From assembly GCA_025451425.1 (NCBI GenBank), contig JANWKK010000116.1:1-13827 (forward strand): a stretch of 13,827 nucleotides of DNA, written 5' to 3'. Positions 8,064-13,827 of this stretch are shown here, one piece after another. The translations under genes and the position numbers were made by a program. The notes below the pieces were generated by a model. That model searched no databases. It saw nothing but the letters and a program-made list of their open reading frames with translations, and had not been told where the DNA came from. Numbering within the stretch: position 1 is the first letter of the stretch; every line of letters begins with the position of its first letter. The stretch is from Gemmatimonadaceae bacterium (GTDB lineage Bacteria > Gemmatimonadota > Gemmatimonadetes > Gemmatimonadales > Gemmatimonadaceae).

Positions 8064-8681
8064 TCACTCCTGATGGGGCGGCCGCTTCGCAGTGGAATCA
8101 TTTCGTGCTGCAGTCGAGTCCGCCCGTTTCGGTGAAAAGTTTGGTGGCTTCACCGGGATTCGGAGCGTTGCATTGATACTATCGTGCCGCACGGTATCCG
8201 GGGTCATTGTTCGCGCGCTTAATGATTTTTTCTTGGTGGAATGTTTCGGTGCCGCAGCAGGCTTTTTTGCCGAATCCGGGCTCGCCGAAGGGGCAGCCGC
8301 GGAGTCGGTTTTTGGCGCGCCCGCCTGAACAACGGGTGTGTCGTCGTGGGCGCCTCGACGGGCGCGCGACGCAACCTCAGCGGGAATCGATTTCGGCGAG
8401 CTGCTCTTGCCGCTGTAGCTGCGGTCTGCAGAGCGGAACATGGCGTCAACTACCGAGTCCTTCTGCAGGATCACGACGTCGTCCATTCCGCATTGCTTGA
8501 TGCAGTTGTTGTGGTAGAAGAGGTACTTCAAGTCGCCTGAGGTGCGGGACACGTCCGGCTGCCCCAGCCGCTCGACGACTTTCGCCTCCGACATGCCGGG
8601 ATCGACGGACTTCGACGCTTGCGCCCAGCTCGGCGTGGCGATGACACTGAGCAGAACGAAGGCGAGAGCAGGACGCAGCAT
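8064..8681 (-). CDS. Exported small protein with BamE/SmpA-like motif and long disordered tail
   Basis: 205 residues, probably periplasmic; function not recognised. Residues 1-20 form a signal peptide with a hydrophobic core (ALAFVLLSVIATPSW) and a likely cleavage after SWA; there is no lipobox Cys. The part from about 25 to 90 is the only ordered-looking region. GMSEAKVVERLGQPDVSR (29-46), followed by LKYLFYHNNC, resembles the helix-turn and strand pattern of SmpA/OmlA (BamE-like) domains, in which a GMS..V...LG.P motif precedes a strand. Cys60 and Cys64 (NNCIKQC) are close enough for a disulfide. Residues about 90-205 are low complexity, rich in Ser, Ala, Lys, Pro and Thr, with basic patches such as KHSTKKK. 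It starts 16 bases after the purQ stop with a strong Shine-Dalgarno (8684-8691), which supports this start. Nothing ties it to purine synthesis except position. The BamE-like reading is an inference from a short motif. Confidence 0.75.
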   Translation of the reverse strand: MLRPALAFVLLSVIATPSWAQASKSVDPGMSEAKVVERLGQPDVSRTSGDLKYLFYHNNCIKQCGMDDVVILQKDSVVDAMFRSADRSYSGKSSSPKSIPAEVASRARRGAHDDTPVVQAGAPKTDSAAAPSASPDSAKKPAAAPKHSTKKKSLSARTMTPDTVRHDSINATLRIPVKPPNFSPKRADSTAARNDSTAKRPPHQE

Positions 8682-8683
8682 GA

Positions 8684-8691
8684 CCCCTCCT
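8684..8691 (-). promoter_or_regulatory. Strong ribosome-binding site of the exported-protein gene
   Basis: The minus strand reads GAGGAGGGGTC directly before the ATG at 8681, a near-complete anti-16S match about 4-6 bases from the start. Most other genes here show weak or no Shine-Dalgarno and start on stop/start overlaps. This site therefore suggests independent and efficient initiation of the first non-purine gene after purQ. Confidence 0.7.
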
Positions 8692-8697
8692 CATGAT

Positions 8698-9390
8698 TTA
8701 CGCGGTAACGCGCGAAAGTATGGACTCGAACACGCCCATTCCGTCGCTGGAGCCGAGGAGATCGTCTACCGCGCGCTCGGGATGGGGCATCATTCCGAGG
8801 ACGTTGCCGGCTGCGCTCACGATGCCCGCTATCGCGTTCATCGATCCGTTCGGACTCCACCACTCGTCCGCATCGCCGGGTCCGCCCACGTAACGAAAGA
8901 CGACTCGACCCTCCCCTTCGATTCGGGCCAGGGTCTCAGGGTCTGCCGTGTAGCGGCCATCACCGTGGGCGATGGGAATCGTGATCAGCTGCCCCCGATC
9001 GTACCGATTCGTAAAGAGGGTGTCAGCATTCTCGACACGCATTCGGACCGCCTCGCAGACAAACTTCAGGCTGGCGTTCCGCAGTAGGGCGCCTGGAAGC
9101 AGTCCTGCCTCACAAGCGATCTGAAAACCATTGCAGATCGCGAGGACTGGCGCGCCTCGTTCCGCATGAGCCACGACCTCGCGCATGATCGGACTGAAGC
9201 GAGCAATGGCGCCGGCCCTGAGATAGTCGCCGTAACTAAAACCGCCGGGTAAGATGATCACTTCGCTGCCGCGAAGGTCATGGTCTTTGTGCCAGAGATA
9301 GACGGCTTCTTCGCCCAACGCGTCGACGACGGCATGATAAGCGTCGTAGTCGCAGTTGGAGCCCGGGAAGGTCACGATGCCGAACTTCAT
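8698..9390 (-). CDS. purQ: Phosphoribosylformylglycinamidine synthase, glutaminase subunit PurQ
   Basis: Class I glutamine amidotransferase that releases ammonia from glutamine for PurL. 230 residues, the usual length of free-standing PurQ. It opens [17 protein letters not shown], then [18 protein letters not shown] (47-64), the nucleophile elbow [17 protein letters not shown] with Cys86, and MMPHPERA near the end with His203 and Glu205, so the Cys-His-Glu triad is complete. The frame is open 21 codons further upstream, but the ATG at 9390 is chosen because conserved family sequence begins there and because its ATGA overlaps the purS stop by 4 bases, giving translational coupling to the partner subunit. 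It ends in TAA 16 bases before the exported-protein gene. Secure call. Confidence 0.97.
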   Translation of the reverse strand: MKFGIVTFPGSNCDYDAYHAVVDALGEEAVYLWHKDHDLRGSEVIILPGGFSYGDYLRAGAIARFSPIMREVVAHAERGAPVLAICNGFQIACEAGLLPGALLRNASLKFVCEAVRMRVENADTLFTNRYDRGQLITIPIAHGDGRYTADPETLARIEGEGRVVFRYVGGPGDADEWWSPNGSMNAIAGIVSAAGNVLGMMPHPERAVDDLLGSSDGMGVFESILSRVTA

Positions 9391-9644
9391 ACGGTGCTCA
9401 CGCTTGCGATCTCGAAGTCTTCGATGACGGGGTTGGCCAGGAGCTTCGTGCACATGTCGCGCGTCGTGCGCTCGGCCGCGGATTTGTCGACGGCGTCCAT
9501 CTCGACAACGAGGTGCCGACCGACGTGGACGTCCTGAACGGACGCGAACCCCAGGGTGTGCAAGGCATCCGTGACCGCCTTGCCTTGCGGATCGAGCAAG
9601 CCTCGACGTGGAACGATGTGCACGGCGACGCGAAAGCGACTCAT
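9387..9644 (-). CDS. purS: Phosphoribosylformylglycinamidine synthase, subunit PurS
   Basis: Small bridging subunit that helps hold PurL and PurQ together and pass ammonia between them. 85 residues, the normal PurS size. The pattern [21 protein letters not shown], then [20 protein letters not shown], then [15 protein letters not shown] is the ferredoxin-like strand-helix-strand arrangement of the family, with the expected LLDPQGKAV and NPVIEDFE signatures. Its ATG forms an ATGA overlap with the pssA stop, and AAAGGA lies about 9 bases upstream. The gene in turn overlaps purQ by ATGA. Its presence confirms that the small PurL of this genome works as the three-part PurLQS complex. Confidence 0.96.
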   Translation of the reverse strand: MSRFRVAVHIVPRRGLLDPQGKAVTDALHTLGFASVQDVHVGRHLVVEMDAVDKSAAERTTRDMCTKLLANPVIEDFEIASVSTV

Positions 9645-10774
9645 TCGGTGTCGTCCTTTGGCGCGGTTGACGGAGGGGGAATCAGCGGTGACGGCTTTGA
9701 CGAGGAGATCGAATCGTTATGCGACGGGGGGCGCGACGGACGGTTCGGTGTTAGGCGATTGGGGCGCTCGTCGCGTGTCGATCGCTCGCCAGCGTCGCCA
9801 GCGTTCGGCCGCTCGCCGCGCCGAGTATCTCCACGTCGGCGTCGCCGACGACGCCGGCGCACCGTCGAGACGCCATCGCTGTCCGCCGCACTGGCCTCGG
9901 CTTGAGGCGAGCCAACAGACGGTGTGCGTCGCATGGACGGTGAAGGGGCCGCCGCGGCAAGCTCCTCCTCCGGTTCCAGCTGGAAGTACAGCTCCTCGGG
10001 CTGCGAGCGACTGCCGATGAGACCAAGAACGATCCATTTCAGCGCGCCGTACAGGACGTATGCGAGCAGCGCGGGGAAGAAGAACTGCCGCGGACGGAAG
10101 AAGCTGAATACGATCGCGAGAACAAGTAAAAGACTCATCGCCAACTGCTTGAGCGTCTTCCAACCGACGATGGGCACGGCCGGATACGGCACGTTGCTCA
10201 CCATAAGTGCCGCCAGGAGGCCCATCAATCCCGGCAGCATCGTGTGCCATGGAAGCTCAGACAGCGTCTTATTGTCGGTGAATAAGATGATCGTCTGGTT
10301 GTAGAGCGGCGTCTGACTGAACCAGTAGTACGTCGCCAGCGTTAGGCCCGCGGCGGGACTCGGCAAGCCGTGGAAATAGGTCTTGGCGCGCCCGGCTTGC
10401 TCGACATTGAAGCGCGCAAGACGCAACACCGCGCACGCGGTGAATATGAAGACGAACAGCCATTCCCAGTTCTCGGTGTTGAACACGGCGAAATACATGA
10501 TCATCGCCGGCGCGAAACCAAACGAGATGGCATCGACAAGCGAGTCGAGCTCCTCGCCCATGCGGCTGCCCGATCCGGTCGCGCGCGCGACGCGTCCATC
10601 GAGCGCGTCAGCGATGCCGCCGAGAAAGACGAAGAGCGCGGCTTTCGCGAAGTCCTGGCGCGATGCCAGCACGATCGCGAAGATGCCGCAGAAGAGGTTG
10701 AAGAGCGTGAATCCGTTAGGCAGTTGAACCACCGCCCGGCGGATCGTCGGACGCCGCATGCGGGGTCGTCTCAT
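9641..10774 (-). CDS. pssA: CDP-diacylglycerol-serine O-phosphatidyltransferase with long disordered tail
   Basis: Integral membrane enzyme joining CDP-diacylglycerol and serine to give phosphatidylserine. 377 residues against about 170-280 for most bacterial members. The catalytic CDP-alcohol phosphatidyltransferase motif DGX2ARX8GX3DX3D is complete, with Asp59, Gly60, Ala63, Arg64, Gly73, Asp77 and Asp81. [17 protein letters not shown] (18-34), LARFNVEQ (119-126) and [10 protein letters not shown] (134-143) mark the serine-specific type. Several hydrophobic segments follow up to about residue 254. The tail from about 255 is soluble and apparently disordered: first acidic (EPEEEL), then Ser/Ala-rich, then nine consecutive Arg (306-314), then an Arg/Pro/Asn/Ser-rich end. 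The Arg codons are mixed (CGC, CGG, CGT, CGA), so the run is not a simple triplet repeat. The ATG overlaps the psd stop (ATGA) and the stop overlaps purS (ATGA). The next enzyme, Psd, is encoded immediately upstream. Enzyme call is sure; the tail's role is unknown. Confidence 0.94.
   Translation of the reverse strand: MRRPRMRRPTIRRAVVQLPNGFTLFNLFCGIFAIVLASRQDFAKAALFVFLGGIADALDGRVARATGSGSRMGEELDSLVDAISFGFAPAMIMYFAVFNTENWEWLFVFIFTACAVLRLARFNVEQAGRAKTYFHGLPSPAAGLTLATYYWFSQTPLYNQTIILFTDNKTLSELPWHTMLPGLMGLLAALMVSNVPYPAVPIVGWKTLKQLAMSLLLVLAIVFSFFRPRQFFFPALLAYVLYGALKWIVLGLIGSRSQPEELYFQLEPEEELAAAAPSPSMRRTPSVGSPQAEASAADSDGVSTVRRRRRRRRRGDTRRGERPNAGDAGERSTRDERPNRLTPNRPSRPPSHNDSISSSKPSPLIPPPSTAPKDDTE
9833..9859 (-). 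other. Nine-arginine run in the PssA tail
   Basis: Codons for nine consecutive arginines (PssA residues 306-314) using CGC, CGG, CGT and CGA in mixed order. The opposite strand in the matching frame also reads nine Arg codons, because the segment consists of CG-centred triplets. The mixed codons suggest that the peptide, not a slipping DNA repeat, is being kept. Confidence 0.8.
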
Positions 10775-11424
10775 TGGCCCGACAGCTCCGCGACCACGGT
10801 GACGCCGGCGAAAGTCGGCTCACCAACCTTCACGCGCGGCTTCGCCGTCACCGGCAAGAAGACGTCGACGCGGGAGCCGAAGCGAATGATGCCCATGCGG
10901 TCACCTTGGGTCACGCGTTGACCGTCCTTGCTGTACGTCACGATACGTCGCGCGATCAATCCCGCGATCTGCCTCACGAGCACGCGATTCGATCCGCTCT
11001 CGATGCCGACGGACGACTGCTCGTTCTCGAGGCTGGCCTTGTCCTGCGCGGCATTGAGGAACTTGCCGGCGTTGTACTGCACGTATCGCACGATCCCGCT
11101 CACCGGATATCGGTTCACGTGAACGTTGAACACATTCATGAAGATCGAGATGCGGATCGCCTTTTCGTGCATGAACGCCGGCTCCTCGACCTCGGTGATC
11201 GCCACCACCTTGCCATCGGCCGGAGCGATGACCAGCCGCTCGCCACGCTCGCCCGTGCGCTCGGGATCGCGGAAGAAATACGCGACCCAGACGGCGACGA
11301 CGACGAGCACCACCGCGGCGAGCCACAGCGGCCACGATCGTCGGTTGAGCGCAAAGGCAAAAGTCCCCGCGGCAATCAGGGCCGCAATGACGATGAACAG
11401 CAGTCCTTCGCGGGCGAAGCTCAC
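10771..11424 (-). CDS. psd: Phosphatidylserine decarboxylase proenzyme (short, archaeal-type)
   Basis: Converts phosphatidylserine to phosphatidylethanolamine at the membrane, the step after PssA. 217 residues, the short form rather than the roughly 320-residue E. coli type. Two hydrophobic segments lie near the N-terminus (about 7-26 and 32-50), followed by FRDPER and APADGKV with Asp70, [12 protein letters not shown] with His102, and [13 protein letters not shown]. In the last, the Gly183-Ser184 bond is the expected self-cleavage site that makes the pyruvoyl cofactor. The Asp-His-Ser triad of the family is therefore complete. The start is GTG, in a GTGA overlap with the purC stop, and the gene ends in an ATGA overlap with pssA. 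Coupling to both a purine gene and pssA is thus visible in the sequence. Only a weak Shine-Dalgarno is present. Confidence 0.95.
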   Translation of the reverse strand: MSFAREGLLFIVIAALIAAGTFAFALNRRSWPLWLAAVVLVVVAVWVAYFFRDPERTGERGERLVIAPADGKVVAITEVEEPAFMHEKAIRISIFMNVFNVHVNRYPVSGIVRYVQYNAGKFLNAAQDKASLENEQSSVGIESGSNRVLVRQIAGLIARRIVTYSKDGQRVTQGDRMGIIRFGSRVDVFLPVTAKPRVKVGEPTFAGVTVVAELSGQ

Positions 11425-12353
11425 GTCGATTCCGTCGTCAGGGTGTGGCCGGTAATCCGGCGATACGCGTCGAGATAACGTATGCTCGTCGCGTGGACAA
11501 CTTCGTCCGGCAGTGTCGGTGGTGGTGCTTCGCCGTTCCAGCGCCCGGCACGGCGCTCTGCGTCCAGGTAATCACGCAACGGTTGTTTGTCGAAGCTCGG
11601 CTGCGTGCGGCCAGGTGCATAACGATCGGCGGGCCAGAAGCGCGAGCTGTCAGGCGTGAGCACCTCGTCGATGAGTGTGACTCGCCCCTCGGCGTCCTGA
11701 CCGAACTCGAATTTCGTGTCCGCGATGATGATTCCACGCTCGGCCGCAATCCCGCGTCCACGGTCGTACACCAACAGGCTGAGACGTCGCAGCTCCGACG
11801 CCTCATCCGCGCCGATCGACGCTGCCATTCGTTCGAAGGTGATGTTCTCGTCGTGTCCAACTTCGGCCTTGGTTGCCGGGCTGAAGATCGGTGCGGGGAA
11901 GCGCGCGCTCTCCTCGAGGCCAGATGGGAGCGCCTCGCCGGCAAGCGTGCCGTGCGCACGGTACTCTTTCCACGCCGAGCCGGAGATGTATCCGCGCACG
12001 ACGCACTCGACCGGAAAGACTTCGGTGCGCCGGCAAAGCATTGCGCGCCCTGCGATCGTCGTGCGGTACGGCGCGAGCGTCGGAATCATCGAGATGATCT
12101 CGTCCGCGTCGGCACTCAGCATGTGATGCCTAACGGTTGCCGCGAACTGATTGAGCCACCACGCCGTCAGCTGTGTGAGCACGGCTCCCTTGTGCGGAAT
12201 ACGCTCGCGCATCACGACGTCGAAGGCGCTCACTCGATCGCTGGCGACGAGTAGCAATCTCTCGGCGTCCACTTCGTAGACTTCGCGAACTTTGCCGCGC
12301 CGCAGATGGCGCAGCGGGAGCTGCTCGACCGAGGCCGGGGAAACGCCCGTCAT
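11421..12353 (-). CDS. purC: Phosphoribosylaminoimidazole-succinocarboxamide (SAICAR) synthase
   Basis: ATP-dependent condensation of CAIR with aspartate to give SAICAR, the substrate of PurB encoded just upstream. 310 residues, the long form resembling yeast Ade1 (about 306) rather than the roughly 237-residue E. coli PurC. Motifs: [11 protein letters not shown] (19-29) nucleotide-binding start, [12 protein letters not shown] (37-48), [16 protein letters not shown] (116-131), [15 protein letters not shown] (157-171), ADTKFEFG (211-218) and [12 protein letters not shown] (229-240). These are the SAICAR synthase signatures and all look intact. The ATG forms an ATGA overlap with the purB stop and in addition has a strong Shine-Dalgarno (12360-12367) inside the purB end, so it can be initiated both by coupling and directly. 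The stop overlaps psd by GTGA. Secure call. Confidence 0.97.
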   Translation of the reverse strand: MTGVSPASVEQLPLRHLRRGKVREVYEVDAERLLLVASDRVSAFDVVMRERIPHKGAVLTQLTAWWLNQFAATVRHHMLSADADEIISMIPTLAPYRTTIAGRAMLCRRTEVFPVECVVRGYISGSAWKEYRAHGTLAGEALPSGLEESARFPAPIFSPATKAEVGHDENITFERMAASIGADEASELRRLSLLVYDRGRGIAAERGIIIADTKFEFGQDAEGRVTLIDEVLTPDSSRFWPADRYAPGRTQPSFDKQPLRDYLDAERRAGRWNGEAPPPTLPDEVVHATSIRYLDAYRRITGHTLTTEST

Positions 12354-13795
12354 ACGCGCACCTCCTCACCCGCACCGTCGTCGTCACGACGCATAAGCAA
12401 TGGCGCGACAACCTCATCGAGAAATTCGTCAACTTGCTCCGGCGCGCGACCGACGAAACGATGCGGGTCGAGCGTGGATTGCATTTCTTCGATCGACACG
12501 CCGAACGCCGGATCGGCCGCGAGGCGCTCGAGCATGTCATTCCGCGAAGCGCCATCCTTGAGCGCGCGCGCCGCGGCGATACTCGCCTGTCGGATGCGCT
12601 CGTGAACGGCCTGCCGGTCGCCACCCGCGCGCACCGCGCGCACGATCAGCTCTTCTGTCGCCATGAAGGGGAGCTCGTCGTTGAGACGCTTGCTGATGCG
12701 TGCGGGATGCACTTCCAGACCGCACACCACGTTCTCCATGAGGACGAGAATGGCGTCGGTCGCAAGGAACGTCTCGGGGATGAACAGGCGTCGATTCGCG
12801 CTGTCGTCCAAGGTACGCTCGAAGAACTGAACGCTGTGCGTCTGATTGGCATTCGGCTCCAGATTGAGTACGAAGCGCGCAAGCGAGTTGATGCGTTCGC
12901 AGCGCATCGGGTTTCGCTTATACGCCATCGCCGACGAGCCGACCTGCTCCTCCTCGAATGGCTCCTCGATCTCGCCGACCGACTGCAGCACGCGGAGGTC
13001 GTTGGCGAACTTTGCCGCGCTGGCCGCGACACCAGCGACCGCTCCGACAACATGCGCATCCAGCTTGCGCGTGTAGGTCTGGCCCGAGACGGGTATAGAA
13101 GTCTTGAAACCAAGAGCAGTGGCAATGTGCTGGTCGAGGCGGCGCACCTTGTCGTGATCGCCCTCGAAAATAGCGAGGAAGCTCGCCTGGGTTCCGGTTG
13201 TACCTTTGACGCCGCGACAAGGGAGGGCATCGATGCGGAAATCGATATCCCCGAGGTCGAGGACGAGATCCTGCATCCAGAGAGTCGCGCGCTTGCCGAC
13301 CGTCGTCGGTTGCGCCGGCTGGAGATGCGTCGAGCCCAGGGTCGGCTCGTCGCGCCACTCGCGCGCGAAGGTGGCGAGCGCCGCGAGCACGCGAACGACC
13401 TTTGCACGCAGCAGCTGCAGGCCGCGACGCATGAGCACGAGGTCGGTGTTGTCGGTGACGAACGCGCTCGTGGCTCCGAGGTGAATGAACGGCCGTGCGG
13501 CGGGAGCGACATCCGCGAACGCGTGGATGTGCGCCATCACGTCGTGTCTCAGCTTCCGCTCGTAGTTGGCGACGGCGCTGAAATCGATGTCGTCGAGATG
13601 AGCGCGCATCTGTGTAATGGCGTCATCGGGAATCGGACCGCCGAGTGCTTGCTCGCCCTCGGCGAGCGCGAGCCACAATCTCCGCCATTGTCCATAGCGT
13701 GCGCGCGGCGACCAGAGCTCGAGCATCGCGCGCGACGCATAACGCTCCGCGAGAGGCGACGAGTAGGTCTCTGCGGAAGCGGGGGAGGGCGTCAT
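12350..13795 (-). CDS. purB: Adenylosuccinate lyase (eukaryote-like form)
   Basis: Fumarase/aspartase-superfamily lyase that removes fumarate from SAICAR (to AICAR) and from adenylosuccinate (to AMP). 481 residues, close to the animal enzyme and longer than the roughly 430-residue Bacillus type. It shows SPLAERYAS at the start, [13 protein letters not shown] (81-93), [15 protein letters not shown] (105-119), [14 protein letters not shown] (156-169) with the catalytic His157, [13 protein letters not shown] (194-206), the flexible signature loop [17 protein letters not shown] (286-302) with the catalytic Ser, and [12 protein letters not shown] (325-336). Several of these strings match human ADSL as I recall it better than E. 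coli or Bacillus PurB. The ATG at 13795 sits in an ATGA overlap with the end of an unidentified upstream frame; no Shine-Dalgarno is visible. It ends in an ATGA overlap with purC. Secure call. Confidence 0.97.
   Translation of the reverse strand: MTPSPASAETYSSPLAERYASRAMLELWSPRARYGQWRRLWLALAEGEQALGGPIPDDAITQMRAHLDDIDFSAVANYERKLRHDVMAHIHAFADVAPAARPFIHLGATSAFVTDNTDLVLMRRGLQLLRAKVVRVLAALATFAREWRDEPTLGSTHLQPAQPTTVGKRATLWMQDLVLDLGDIDFRIDALPCRGVKGTTGTQASFLAIFEGDHDKVRRLDQHIATALGFKTSIPVSGQTYTRKLDAHVVGAVAGVAASAAKFANDLRVLQSVGEIEEPFEEEQVGSSAMAYKRNPMRCERINSLARFVLNLEPNANQTHSVQFFERTLDDSANRRLFIPETFLATDAILVLMENVVCGLEVHPARISKRLNDELPFMATEELIVRAVRAGGDRQAVHERIRQASIAAARALKDGASRNDMLERLAADPAFGVSIEEMQSTLDPHRFVGRAPEQVDEFLDEVVAPLLMRRDDDGAGEEVRV
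12360..12367 (-). promoter_or_regulatory. Strong ribosome-binding site of purC
   Basis: The minus strand reads GAGGAGGT about 6 bases before the purC ATG, inside the last codons of purB. It fixes the purC start and adds direct initiation to the stop/start coupling. The purB end is acidic and polar here (DDDGAGEEV), so the GA-rich bases could serve both purposes. Confidence 0.7.
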
Positions 13796-13827
13796 CGAAT
13801 GTAGAAATCGGTGATGAAGATCTGTCC
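13792..13827 (-). CDS. 3' end of an unidentified upstream gene (partial)
   Basis: The last 36 bases on the minus strand read [11 protein letters not shown] and then TGA, and this TGA overlaps the purB ATG as ATGA. The same 4-base junction joins the next genes of the array, which suggests a further operon member ends here. Only eleven residues are visible, so no family can be named, and a chance open frame cannot be excluded. Confidence 0.4.
   Translation of the reverse strand, partial: GQIFITDFYIR

Noticed and set aside
8622..8681. Exported protein as a lipoprotein like true BamE
   Set aside because: There is no Cys in a lipobox; the signal peptide ends SWA-QA, which fits signal peptidase I.
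9391..9453. Longer purQ start 21 codons upstream
   Set aside because: The extra residues are Arg/His-rich and lie in purS coding sequence. Conserved PurQ sequence begins at the ATG of the ATGA overlap.
12434..13804. 456-codon open frame on the plus strand opposite purB
   Set aside because: Its translation is rich in Arg, Glu, Asp and His with no recognised domain. Long antisense frames are common opposite strongly biased GC-rich genes, and purB on the minus strand is conserved end to end.
13792..13827. Naming the upstream gene from its last eleven residues
   Set aside because: GQIFITD faintly recalls the C-terminus of RecF, but the ending differs and eleven residues cannot support a call.
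1..13827. CRISPR array, tRNA or rRNA genes, insertion sequence, purine riboswitch
   Set aside because: No spaced direct repeats, no recognisable RNA gene or transposase, and no room for a riboswitch in the gaps. The start of the array, where a riboswitch or main promoter would lie, is outside the window.

Overview
The window is a dense, GC-rich bacterial region in which every supported gene lies on the minus strand, so biological order runs from high to low coordinates. It reads as one long operon-like array for de novo purine synthesis with other functions built in. The order is: end of an unidentified gene (13792-13827), purB, purC, psd, pssA, purS, purQ, a small exported protein, a zinc-ribbon protein, purL, purF, ppdK, and a GT4 glycosyltransferase that runs off the window at base 1.

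The organism is a bacterium, probably a diderm. Phosphatidylethanolamine synthesis (pssA, psd) and an exported protein with a BamE-like motif fit this. The GC-rich composition, the small PurL/PurQ/PurS system, and a recurrent GTTAGGC word recall Gemmatimonadota and neighbouring phyla. That placement is an inference from memory and was not computed.

Right block (about 9387-13827): purB, purC, psd, pssA, purS and purQ are joined by consecutive 4-base stop/start overlaps (ATGA, once GTGA). Two membrane phospholipid genes are thus locked between purC and purS. Middle block (7579-8681): two small non-purine genes separate purQ from purL, with the only sizeable gap of the window (116 bases, 7948-8063) between them. 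Left block (1-7616): purL, purF and ppdK follow with gaps of 4 and about 37 bases, and the glycosyltransferase overlaps the end of ppdK.

The purine genes cover PRPP amidotransferase (PurF), the FGAM synthase complex (PurL+PurQ+PurS), SAICAR synthase (PurC) and adenylosuccinate lyase (PurB, which acts twice, including AMP formation). purD, purN, purM, purE/K, purH and purA are not here. PPDK interconverts AMP/PPi/PEP and ATP/Pi/pyruvate, so it connects adenylate pools with central carbon flow. PssA and Psd make phosphatidylserine and then phosphatidylethanolamine. No obviously novel defence or mobile system is visible. The points most worth a second look are the phospholipid genes embedded in the purine array, the Arg9-containing disordered tail of PssA, the eukaryote-like PurB, the Fe-S type PurF that lacks a propeptide, the altered EX7E motif of the glycosyltransferase, and the over-represented GTTAGGC word that imposes rare codons.
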